Positions 26,480-36,129 of a DNA stretch of 64,000 bases are shown here, piece after piece. The number at the start of each line of letters is the position of its first letter. The first letter of the stretch is position 1. Location: positions 62,001 through 126,000 of the forward strand of contig NZ_FNVB01000007.1 in assembly GCF_900108315.1 (NCBI RefSeq), written 5' to 3'. The notes below the pieces were generated by a model. The model saw only the letters and a program-made list of their open reading frames with translations, was not told the DNA's origin and did no database searches. The translations under genes and the position numbers were made by a program. The stretch is from Saccharopolyspora kobensis (lineage in GTDB: Bacteria; Actinomycetota; Actinomycetes; Mycobacteriales; Pseudonocardiaceae).

Positions 26480-27378
26480 GTGGACGCGCAGCGGTTGTTG
26501 GTCTTCCGGGAGATCGTGCGAGCCGGCTCGCTCGGCGCCGCTGCGCGGGCGCTCGGCTGGACCCAGCCCGCGGTCAGCCAGCACCTGCGGCAGCTGGAGC
26601 GTCAGGCGGGCACCGCCCTGGTGCTGCGCCACCCGCGCGGGGTGCGGCTCACCGAGGCCGGGCAGGTGCTCGCACGGCACGCCGAGGCGCTCTCCGCCCG
26701 GTTGCGCGCGGCGGAGGAGGACTTGGCCGAGCTGGTCGAGCTGCGGGCGGGCACGCTGCGGCTGGCCGCATTCCCGTCCGCCTCGGCGACCCTGGTCCCG
26801 GCAACGGTCACGGCGCTGCGCGCGGAACATCCCGGCCTGACCGTCCGACTGCACGAAGCCGAGCCGCCGGAGGCGATCCGGCTGGTGTCCACCGGCGGTG
26901 CGGAACTGGCGATGGTCTTCACCCACGGCTCCCCGGAGCAGGACCCGGACCTCGTGTGGCTGCCGCTCGGAACCGAACAGCTCCGCGTGGTCCTGCCCGC
27001 CGACAGCCCGCGCCGGGCCGAGGTGGTCGAGCTGGCGGAGCTGCGCGAGGAGCGGTGGATCGGCGGCTGCGAGTCGTGCACCGCGAACCTCGTCGAGGTG
27101 TGCCGGTCAGCCGGTTTCGACCCGGAGATCCACCACGGCACCGACGACTACGTGGTCACCCAGGCGTTGGTGGCCGCCGGGCTGGGGTCGCACTGCTGCC
27201 GCAGCTCGCCCTGACCGCGTTCCAGGACCCGCGGGTTCACGTCGCGGCTGCGAGGCCGGAGCAGCACCGCACCCTGTTCCTCGTGCACCACCGGGACCTG
27301 GCCGGGGTGACTGCGGTCGAAGCGGCTATCGGCGCGCTGCGGACTGCGCCCGGGACAGGCTCCCGAAGGCGGGACTGA
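26480..27378 (+). pseudogene. LysR-type regulator with a frameshift near its 3' end
   Basis: A winged-helix LysR regulator: MDAQRLLVFREIVRAGSLGAAARALGWTQPAVSQHLRQLE, then an effector domain. The frame runs correctly to ALVAAGLG (about residue 236), then switches to a short nonsense tail with a stop at 27214. In the next frame the family-typical continuation VALLPQLALTAFQDPR resumes and runs to 27378. Adding one G to the GGGG at 27184-27187 restores about 299 residues. Either a sequencing error or a recent inactivation. It is divergent from the racemase, which it probably controlled. The restored 3' end would overlap mptA by about 53 nt. Confidence 0.85.
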
Positions 27379-28885
27379 GGCCCAGCGGGTCGTAGCGGAC
27401 CAGGGACAGCGCGCCGAGCACGGCCGCGCCGATGCCCACCGCCACGAACGGCCAGTTGTACATCGCCTGCTCGCCGTCCGGGTAGTACGCCAGCACCAGC
27501 GCGATCGAGGCCCCGACCACGTAGGACAGGGCGCGCGGGGTCCAGGCGAACGCCGCGCCCAGCGCGAGGCCCCAGGTCGTGTACCAGGGCAGCAGGACCG
27601 GCGACAGGAAGGCGCCGAAGCACAGGACGATCGCCGCGCGGCGGATCGCCTCCGGGCCGCCTTCGCGGGCCTGCCACCAGTTCCACGCCAGGATCGCCAC
27701 CAGCAGCACCGAGCCGAGCGTGCGGGTGGTGCCCACGAACGGCCAGATGTTGGTCTCGCCGAACAGCGAGACCAGGCTGTGCACCGCTTGGCCCACGGCC
27801 GTCGGCGCGGACAGGTAGTTGACGATCATGCCGGGCGCCGACAGCGCGGACAGCCAGCCGAACCCGACCTTGGCCAGCAGCGTGCACGCCCCGAAGACCA
27901 CCGCGAACACCCCGAGCGCGGGGAACACCGCGCGCAGGAACCGCCGCCACAGCGGGCCGGTCAGCCGGGACGCCCAGATCCACACCAGGAAGGGCAGCGC
28001 CAGTCCGGCGGTGGCCTTGATCGCCATCGCCGCCGAGGCCAGCGCGATGCCGCTGACGTGGCGGCCCTCCAGCACCAGCAGCGTGCCGACCGCGAGCAGT
28101 CCGATCATCAGCATGTCGTTGTGCGGGCCGCCGACCAGGTGCACCACGGTCATCGGGCTGGCCGCGACCAGCCACAGCGCGACCGGCAACCGGCCGCCGA
28201 GGTGGCGCACCAGCCCGGGCAGCGCGCAGATCAGCAGCACCAGGCCGCCCAGCAGCACCAGCCGCATCACGATGACGCTGGCGATGATGTCGTGCCCGGC
28301 CAGCAGCAGCACGCCCTTGGCCACGCCCATGAACAGCGGCCCGTACGGCGCGGGCGTGGTCTGCCAGGTCGGGTGCACGTTCTCCGGGATCGGGCCGGTG
28401 AGCGCGGACGGTCCGACGCCGTAGGGGTCGAGGCCGTGCAGCGCCAGCAGCCCCTGGCCCAGGTAGCTGTAGACGTCGCGGGTGAACAGCGGCGGGGCGA
28501 TGAGCATCGGCAGCAGCCAGGCGACCGCCGCCCACAGCACGCCGCGGGAGGTCACCAGGTGGGCGAGCACACCGCGGCCCAGCCGCACCCACGCCCACAC
28601 CAGCAGCGCGAACCCGATGTAGACCACCGTGACCGCGACGTCGCGGCCGTGCCCGTAGCGCAGCACCGACAGCGGACCGGTGCCGAGGACCGGGTCGTGC
28701 ACGAGCGTTCCGCCCGCACCGAAGGAACCGATCAGCAGCAGCACGGAGCCGATCGCGCCCAGTGCGATGGTGCGCAGGGGCAGCGGACGGCTCTCGCGCC
28801 GTTCGCCGGTGGCCTGGTCGGCTGTCGTGTTGTTGGTCCGCTCGGACCAGTCGGGTGCCGACTCGGTGGAAACAGTCGGGGGCAT
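27326..28885 (-). CDS. mptA: alpha-(1->6)-mannopyranosyltransferase, MptA-like
   Basis: A GT-C-type polyprenyl-phosphomannose-dependent mannosyltransferase that extends the mannan core of lipomannan in mycobacteria (Rv2174). The 519-aa product (MptA 516) has about 12 hydrophobic helices, and PLFTRDVYSYLGQG holds the acidic catalytic motif in the first outer loop. QTTPAPYGPLFMG and VVHLVGGPHNDMLMIGLL are family signatures. Start ATG 28885 follows GGGAG. It is downstream of the PknL-like kinase on the same strand, as adjacent genes are in M. tuberculosis, linking kinase signalling with cell-envelope mannan. Confidence 0.9.
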   Translation of the reverse strand: MPPTVSTESAPDWSERTNNTTADQATGERRESRPLPLRTIALGAIGSVLLLIGSFGAGGTLVHDPVLGTGPLSVLRYGHGRDVAVTVVYIGFALLVWAWVRLGRGVLAHLVTSRGVLWAAVAWLLPMLIAPPLFTRDVYSYLGQGLLALHGLDPYGVGPSALTGPIPENVHPTWQTTPAPYGPLFMGVAKGVLLLAGHDIIASVIVMRLVLLGGLVLLICALPGLVRHLGGRLPVALWLVAASPMTVVHLVGGPHNDMLMIGLLAVGTLLVLEGRHVSGIALASAAMAIKATAGLALPFLVWIWASRLTGPLWRRFLRAVFPALGVFAVVFGACTLLAKVGFGWLSALSAPGMIVNYLSAPTAVGQAVHSLVSLFGETNIWPFVGTTRTLGSVLLVAILAWNWWQAREGGPEAIRRAAIVLCFGAFLSPVLLPWYTTWGLALGAAFAWTPRALSYVVGASIALVLAYYPDGEQAMYNWPFVAVGIGAAVLGALSLVRYDPLGLSPAFGSLSRAQSAARR

Positions 28886-29042
28886 CGTGCTCCCAATATT
28901 TCCACAACGGCTCGGCGCGCCACCTGTGACCAGGAAAGATCGGCCGCACGGCCACCGATCGGGTGGATTCCGGGGCCGAGTAGCCGCAGGTAGATCCCAC
29001 ATCGGGAAAACGTTACGCAACCCGATGGAGATCAGGATCACA

Positions 29043-31025
<1,983 letters not shown>

Positions 31026-31207
31026 CGTCCGCCAACCGCCGGGTAACCGTTCCGACCACGATTGTGGCAGGTGCGGACGACACGCCGGGGCCAGGTGGTG
31101 GGAACGGTCATGATCTTGATCGTAGGACGGCGCCGAACGCGCGGGGCGGGGATCTCCGTGCTGGCGGTGCTCGGCGTCGGTCGGTCCGATGTGGCAAGGT
31201 GTGCAGC

Positions 31208-31573
31208 GTGAGTGCGATCCCAGCTGCCCCGGATGTGCTCGCTCCCGATGTGGAGGTCGTTCCGCTGGAGGCCGTCGCCGAACGGCTCGGGCGGTCCGTG
31301 ACCCGGGTGCACCAACTGATTCGTGATGGACATCTGCTGGCCCTGCGCCGCGACGCCGTGCTCGGCGTGCCCGACGCGTTCCTGACCGGCAACGAGATAG
31401 TGAAGGGCCTGCCTGGCACGATCACCCTGCTCCGGGACTCCGGCTACCACGAGGACGAGATCCTGCGCTGGCTGTTCACCCCGGACGACACGCTGCCGGG
31501 AACTCCGATCGACGCCCTGCGCGGCGACCGCGGCCGCGAGGTCAAGCGCCGCGCCCAGGCCATGGGTTTCTGA
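31208..31573 (+). CDS. Rv2175c-family winged-helix DNA-binding protein
   Basis: A 121-aa protein. A MerR-like winged helix is visible: VEVVPLEAVAERLGRSVTRVHQLIRDGHLLALRRD. A C-terminal helical part contains NEIVKGLPGTITLLRDSGYHEDEILRWLF. Its M. tuberculosis relative Rv2175c binds DNA and is phosphorylated by PknL at an N-terminal threonine; here no threonine precedes the HTH, so that control may differ. GTG 31208 is favoured; GTG 31199 is possible. It is divergent from the pknL-like gene. Confidence 0.9.
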   Translation: MSAIPAAPDVLAPDVEVVPLEAVAERLGRSVTRVHQLIRDGHLLALRRDAVLGVPDAFLTGNEIVKGLPGTITLLRDSGYHEDEILRWLFTPDDTLPGTPIDALRGDRGREVKRRAQAMGF

Positions 31574-31582
31574 GGTCGGTCC

Positions 31583-31631
31583 GGTCGTGAGCGCGCAGCA
31601 GTTGCTCCAGCGGCGTTGCGCGCTCACGACC
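31583..31631. terminator. long palindrome terminator (GTCGTGAG family)
   Basis: GGTCGTGAGCGCGCA (31583-31597) pairs with TGCGCGCTCACGACC (31617-31631). It lies between convergent genes and contains the crtI stop codon. The arm sequence recurs at 58299 and, in part, at 53170. Confidence 0.85.
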
Positions 31632-33090
31632 CGGTGATGCGCCGAGCCGCCAGCTTCCCGGAGATCAGGACCGGGGGCACGCCGACGCCCGGTGTGGTCC
31701 CGGATCCGGCGAGCACGACGTTGTCCAGGCCGCGGACCAGGTTGCGCGGCCGGAACGGGCCGGTCTGCGGGAAGGTGTGCGCGGCGGAGAACGGCGTCCC
31801 GGCGGCATGGCCCTGGGCGGCCCAGTCGGCGGGCGTGACCAGCTCCTGCACCTCGATCGAGGCACCGAAATCGGTGAATCCGCGCCGCTCCAAGGTGCGC
31901 AGCAGCTCGTCGCGGTAGGCGGGGCCGACGCGCTCCCAGTCGAATCGCGCGGTGGCCAGGTTCGGGCACGGCGCCAGCACGTAGTGCAGGTCGCGGCCCT
32001 CCGGTGCCAGCGACGGATCGGTCGTCGTCGGCCGCGTCACCAGCAGCGAAGGATCGCTCATCAGGGTGCCGTCGCGGATGATCTCGGTGAACGTCCGGTC
32101 CCAGGCCGCGCCGAAGGAGATCGTGTGGTGCGCCTCGGACCAGTTGCGCGTGGTCCCCGCGTGCAGCACCACGGCCGACGGCGACCAGCGCAGCCGCCGC
32201 CGCGGCCGGTGCCCGAGCAACCGGTGCACCACCGGCAGGTCCGGGGTGAGCACGAACGCGTCGGCGCTGATCCGCTCACCGGCCGCCGTGCGCGCTGCGA
32301 CGATCCGGTCGCCCCGCCGCTCCAGGTCGGTGACCTCGGTGTCGTAGCGGAACGCGACGCCTGCCTCGGTCGCCGCGTCGGCGAGCGCACGGGGCACCGC
32401 GTGCATCCCACCGCGCGGGAACCACACGCCGTTGACGGTGTCCATGTACGAGATGACCGCGTACAGGGCGAGTGCGCGGCGCGGGTCGAGGCCCGCGTAG
32501 AGCGCCTGGAACGAGAACACCCGGCGCAACCGCTCGTCGCCGAGGAAACGTCCGACGGCCGGTCCCAGGCGCCCGAAGCCGCCCAGCGCGGTCAGCCGGG
32601 CGAGCTCCGGTGACACCAGGTCCAGCGGCGAGTCGAAGTTGGCGTCGATGAACCGGTGCATCTCCGCCCGGTACACCTCGGTCAACCAGCCCCGCAGCCG
32701 CCGGTACCCGGCCGCCTCCGCGGGTCCGGCGAAGCGGCGCACCTCCTGCTCCATGGCTTCGCCGTCGGTGTGCACGTCCAGCACCGAACCGTCGGCGAAG
32801 CGCGCCTGGTAGGCCGGGTGCAGCGGAACCAGGTCGAGCCGCTCGGCGAGCGAGCTGCCGACCGCGTGCAGCGCTTCGTCGACCAGCTCCGGCATGGTCA
32901 GCACGGTCGGGCCGGTGTCGATGCGGTAGCCCTCCAGCCGGTGCAGCCCGGCGCGGCCGCCGGGCAGCGGCGCGCGCTCCACCACCGTCACCTGCCGACC
33001 GGCCCCGGCCAGGTGCAGCGCGGTGGTGAGCCCGGCGAGGCCGGCGCCGAGGACCAGGACGTGGTCGCTGCGGCCGGTGGTGGTGCGCAT
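31624..33090 (-). CDS. crtI: phytoene desaturase (CrtI-type FAD oxidoreductase)
   Basis: A 488-aa carotenoid desaturase: dinucleotide site VLVLGAGLAGLTTALHLAGAG, PGGRAG, YRIDTGPTVLTMPELV, and the C-terminal bacterial-type signature GSGTTPGVGVPPVLISGKLA. It converts phytoene to coloured polyenes. It is translationally linked to the prenyl synthase upstream (TGATG overlap). No phytoene synthase (crtB) is seen in the window. Without it, the pair may act on a different C30 or C40 precursor made elsewhere. Its stop is embedded in a terminator palindrome. Confidence 0.9.
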   Translation of the reverse strand: MRTTTGRSDHVLVLGAGLAGLTTALHLAGAGRQVTVVERAPLPGGRAGLHRLEGYRIDTGPTVLTMPELVDEALHAVGSSLAERLDLVPLHPAYQARFADGSVLDVHTDGEAMEQEVRRFAGPAEAAGYRRLRGWLTEVYRAEMHRFIDANFDSPLDLVSPELARLTALGGFGRLGPAVGRFLGDERLRRVFSFQALYAGLDPRRALALYAVISYMDTVNGVWFPRGGMHAVPRALADAATEAGVAFRYDTEVTDLERRGDRIVAARTAAGERISADAFVLTPDLPVVHRLLGHRPRRRLRWSPSAVVLHAGTTRNWSEAHHTISFGAAWDRTFTEIIRDGTLMSDPSLLVTRPTTTDPSLAPEGRDLHYVLAPCPNLATARFDWERVGPAYRDELLRTLERRGFTDFGASIEVQELVTPADWAAQGHAAGTPFSAAHTFPQTGPFRPRNLVRGLDNVVLAGSGTTPGVGVPPVLISGKLAARRITGS

Positions 33091-34217
33091 CAGCGGGTGC
33101 GGTCGGTGACGGCGACGGCCAGCTCGGCGAGCCGCGACGCGGCCGGTTCGGCCAGGTCGGCGCTGTGCAGCGCGAGCAGCGCCGACCCGGTCAGGTCGGT
33201 GATCTGCTTCTCCACCGCGGCCACCGCGCCGAGCCGGGTGAGCAGCTGCCGCGCCTGCTCGACGCGCTGCTCGTCCAGGTCGGGGTCGCCGAGGACGCCG
33301 TGCAGCAGGTCCAGGGCCTCCTGGTCGCCCTGCTTGAGAGCGGTGGCCGCGGCTTCGGCGATCAGCAGCGTCCGCTTGCCCTCGCGCAGGTCGTCGCCCG
33401 CGGGCTTGCCGGTCACCTCGGGGTCGCCGAAGACGCCGAGGAGGTCGTCGCGCAGCTGGAAGGCGACACCGATGTCGGAGCCGAACCGGCGCAACGCCTC
33501 CAGCGCCGCCGGGCTCGCCCCGGCGATCTCGGCGCCCACCTCCAGCGGGCGCTGCACCGTGTAGGACGCGGCCTTGAGCTGGCAGATCCGCAGCGCGGCC
33601 TGCGGGGACTCGTCGCCGCGGACCTGGCCGAGCACGTCCAGGTACTGCCCGGCGAGCACCTCCGTGCGCATCGCGCGCCACGGCCGCAGCGCCCGGTTCA
33701 GCGCGGCGGGCGGGATCCCCGCGCTGTGCAGCATGTCGTCGGCCCAGGACAGCGCCAGGTCGCCCAGCAGCACGGCGCCCGCCATGCCGAACTGGCGGTC
33801 GTCGCCCGCGAAGCCGGACTCCCGGTGGACCTGCTCGAACTTGCGGTGCACGGTCGGGTTGCCGCGCCTGGTGTCGGACTCGTCGATGAGGTCGTCGTGC
33901 ACCAGTGCGCAGGCCTGCAGCAGCTCCAGGGCGCTGGCCGCCCGCAGCATCGCGATCGCGGCCGGGCCCTCGTCGCCGCCACCGGCGGCGCGCCAGCCCC
34001 ACCAGGCGAACGTCGGGCGGATGCGCTTGCCACCGCTGAGCACGAAGTCGGCCAGCTCGGCGACCGCGGTGCCGAAAGCCGGGTCGAGGTCGGCCGCTTC
34101 GTCGCGGCGGGCCCGCAGGAATTCGGTCAGCTCCCGCTGGACCTGTTCGGGAAGGCTCGACTCCACGACGGTGTCCTTGCTGGCTGCTTGCGCGGTAACC
34201 GATTGTGATGGAGGCAC
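33090..34217 (-). CDS. idsA: polyprenyl (geranylgeranyl-type) diphosphate synthase
   Basis: A trans-prenyltransferase, 375 aa. It has both aspartate-rich motifs: first DDLID in ACALVHDDLIDESDTRRG, second DDLLG in FQLRDDLLGVFGD. GGKRIRP near residue 65 binds IPP. Chain length is probably C20, given small residues before the first motif, but this is inference. It corresponds by position to Rv2173 (idsA2). Start GTG 34217 follows GGAGGA. It overlaps crtI by one nucleotide, implying carotenoid precursor supply. Confidence 0.92.
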   Translation of the reverse strand: MPPSQSVTAQAASKDTVVESSLPEQVQRELTEFLRARRDEAADLDPAFGTAVAELADFVLSGGKRIRPTFAWWGWRAAGGGDEGPAAIAMLRAASALELLQACALVHDDLIDESDTRRGNPTVHRKFEQVHRESGFAGDDRQFGMAGAVLLGDLALSWADDMLHSAGIPPAALNRALRPWRAMRTEVLAGQYLDVLGQVRGDESPQAALRICQLKAASYTVQRPLEVGAEIAGASPAALEALRRFGSDIGVAFQLRDDLLGVFGDPEVTGKPAGDDLREGKRTLLIAEAAATALKQGDQEALDLLHGVLGDPDLDEQRVEQARQLLTRLGAVAAVEKQITDLTGSALLALHSADLAEPAASRLAELAVAVTDRTR

Positions 34218-34351
34218 CCCACCATCCTCCGCGATGGCGTTCGGCTTCGGCTGCCCGGGCTACCCGTTCGCTCGCAGTCGTTGGGAAGACTCCGGAGCGT
34301 AGCCGGGTTTCCTCGTTCTTGAAGCGCCGAAGGCGTTCAGCGCACCTCCGA

Positions 34352-34373
34352 AGCTCGCACCGCCGCGGGTTCT
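34352..34373 (-). repeat. 22-bp dispersed repeat, copy 2
   Basis: Inverted, identical copy of 19666-19687, in the 271-nt gap between the prenyl synthase and metF. The flanking bases CTCAGCGCT and CTCAGAACC-type ends also look related, so the true element is probably longer and diverged. Confidence 0.75.
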
Positions 34374-34475
34374 CAGCGCTCGCCTGTCGATGACAGCCCG
34401 CGCGCAGTCCGGGATCCCGGAGTCCAGGTGAGCGCTGATCACCGCCACGCAGGCCGAGTACGTCGGACAGCCTTC

Positions 34476-34481
34476 TATTCT
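34476..34481 (+). promoter_or_regulatory. -10 box TATTCT of metF, leaderless-type
   Basis: TATTCT, seven nucleotides, ATG 34489. Confidence 0.55.
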
Positions 34482-34488
34482 GACTCCC

Positions 34489-35355
34489 ATGACGGTGGTG
34501 GACCGGTTGGGAACCGGGCGGACGACCTTCTCGGTCGAGTTCTTCCCGCCGCGCAACGACGAGGAGGAACGCGTCCTCTGGCGGGCGGTGCGCGAGCTGG
34601 AGCCGCTGGACCCGGCGTTCGTGTCGGTGACCTACGGCGCGGGCGGTTCCAGCCGGGACCGCACCATCCGCACCACCGGGCGCATCGCGCAGGAGACCAC
34701 GCTGACCCCGATGGCGCACCTGACCGCCGTCGACCACTCGGTGGCCGAGCTGCGCAACGTCATCGGCTGGTACGCCGCCTCGGGAGTGCGCAACGTGCTC
34801 GCGGTGCGCGGCGACCCGCCCGGCGACCCCAACGGCGAGTGGATCAGCCACCCGGAGGGGCTCGAGTACGCCGAGGAGCTGGTGCGGCTGGTCCGCGACC
34901 TCGGCGACTTCTGCGTCGGCGTGGCGGCCTTCCCGCACGGGCACCCGCGCTCGGCCGACCTCGACACCGACGCCGACCACCTGGTCCGCAAGATCCGCGC
35001 CGGTGCGGGGTTCGCCATCGCCCAGCTGTTCCTGGATCCCGAGTACTTCCTGCGGCTGCGCGACCGGCTGGCCGCGCGCGGCTGCGACGCGCCGCTGCTG
35101 CCCGGCGTCATGCCGATCACGACGCCGCGGGTGCTGGCGAAGTTCGGCGAGCTGGCCGGGGTTCCGGTGCCCGCGGCGATCTCCGACCGGCTGCTCCCGC
35201 TGGCCGACGACCCGGCCGCGTTCCGGCAGGCCGGGGTGGAGGTGGTGACCCGCCTGTGCGAGCGCCTGATCGCCGAAGGCGTGCCCGCGCTGCACTTCTA
35301 CACGCTCAACCGCTCCAAAGCGACGTGCCAGGTGGTCTCCGACCTCGGCCTCTGA
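34489..35355 (+). CDS. metF: 5,10-methylenetetrahydrofolate reductase
   Basis: FAD enzyme reducing methylene-THF to methyl-THF for methionine synthesis, 288 aa. FSVEFFPPR contains the catalytic glutamate. SVTYGAGGSSRDRTI, NVLAVRGDPPG (folate site) and AIAQLFLDPEYF are MetF signatures, and ALHFYTLNRS closes the barrel. The position matches Rv2172c. It is convergent with lppM, with 7 nt between the stops. Nothing suggests riboswitch control, since it appears leaderless. Confidence 0.95.
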   Translation: MTVVDRLGTGRTTFSVEFFPPRNDEEERVLWRAVRELEPLDPAFVSVTYGAGGSSRDRTIRTTGRIAQETTLTPMAHLTAVDHSVAELRNVIGWYAASGVRNVLAVRGDPPGDPNGEWISHPEGLEYAEELVRLVRDLGDFCVGVAAFPHGHPRSADLDTDADHLVRKIRAGAGFAIAQLFLDPEYFLRLRDRLAARGCDAPLLPGVMPITTPRVLAKFGELAGVPVPAAISDRLLPLADDPAAFRQAGVEVVTRLCERLIAEGVPALHFYTLNRSKATCQVVSDLGL

Positions 35356-35362
35356 CCCGGGG

Positions 35363-36031
35363 TCAGGCGTTCTGCTCCGCGCGGTTGCGGAGGTGGGTGC
35401 GCAGGGCCAGCACCGCCACCAGCGCCGCCGCGATGAGGGTGAGGGCTCCGACCAGCAGCGCCCAGCCGATCCAGTCGCCGCCCGAGGAGTTCGAGTACTG
35501 GTAGATCGCCGACAGCTCGGTGACCGTGCCCGGCTCCAGCGCCCAGGTCACCGTGCCCGCCGATTCCTGGCCGTTGGTGTTGGTGATCTCGCCCGGTGCG
35601 CTGACCTTGAGGTCCACCGCGGAATCGGTGTCGGCCAGCGGGGTCAGGTCCACCGATCCGTCCACGATCACCAGCGAGCCGGAGCGGGACAGGTTCAGCC
35701 GGTACCGCGAATCGGACTGGCTCAGCGCCCCGGCGAGTGTCTCGACCTCGGCGAAGCTCAGGTCGTGGAACGACAGCCGGGAACCGACGCGGTTCTCGGC
35801 GCGGAACGGCACGATCTCGACCCGGTCGGCCAGCGCGTCCGGCGGCCGCAGCTCGAACGGGGCCTGTCCGTCGAGGGACTCGGTGGTCACCAGCACTTCG
35901 CCGGACACCAGGTCCTCTCCGGACACGTTCAGCGAGGCGTTGACGCGCAGGCACCCGCTGAGCAGCGTGCCGAGCACGGTGATCAGCACCAGCAGCGATG
36001 CCGCGCGGCGGCGGGATCCGGTGGCCTCCAC
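35363..36031 (-). CDS. lppM: LppM-family lipoprotein
   Basis: A 222-aa exported lipoprotein orthologous to Rv2171 (LppM). Signal peptide with lipobox LLSGC (Cys27), a beta-rich central domain (about 30-180, repeated RLSFHDLSFAEVETLAG-like strands) and a C-terminal transmembrane helix (WIGWALLVGALTLIAAALVAVL) followed by a basic tail. In M. tuberculosis LppM affects phagocytosis-related envelope traits; the biochemical role is unknown. GTG 36031 is the best start. It is divergent from the DUF885 gene. Confidence 0.9.
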   Translation of the reverse strand: MEATGSRRRAASLLVLITVLGTLLSGCLRVNASLNVSGEDLVSGEVLVTTESLDGQAPFELRPPDALADRVEIVPFRAENRVGSRLSFHDLSFAEVETLAGALSQSDSRYRLNLSRSGSLVIVDGSVDLTPLADTDSAVDLKVSAPGEITNTNGQESAGTVTWALEPGTVTELSAIYQYSNSSGGDWIGWALLVGALTLIAAALVAVLALRTHLRNRAEQNA

Positions 36032-36116
36032 GTGGGCGATCTTCGCATCCGGCGGCCGATTTTGCCGACTGCGAAACCCCTCTCGTCGCAGTGGCGTGCT
36101 CCTCGATCGCGCGCGA

Positions 36117-36122
36117 TAGCGT
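36117..36122 (+). promoter_or_regulatory. -10 box TAGCGT of the DUF885 gene
   Basis: TAGCGT, seven nucleotides, ATG 36130; leaderless layout. Confidence 0.5.
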
Positions 36123-36129
36123 GGCGGGC

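Noticed and set aside
27237..29000. 587-codon frame overlapping mptA on the same strand
   Set aside because: Translation is Arg/Ala/Gly-rich and lacks hydrophobic helices; the mptA frame has all family features.
31624..35295. A 1223-codon minus-strand frame covering crtI, the prenyl synthase and metF
   Set aside because: Only the last 488 codons are CrtI. The rest is out of frame with the prenyl synthase or antisense to metF.
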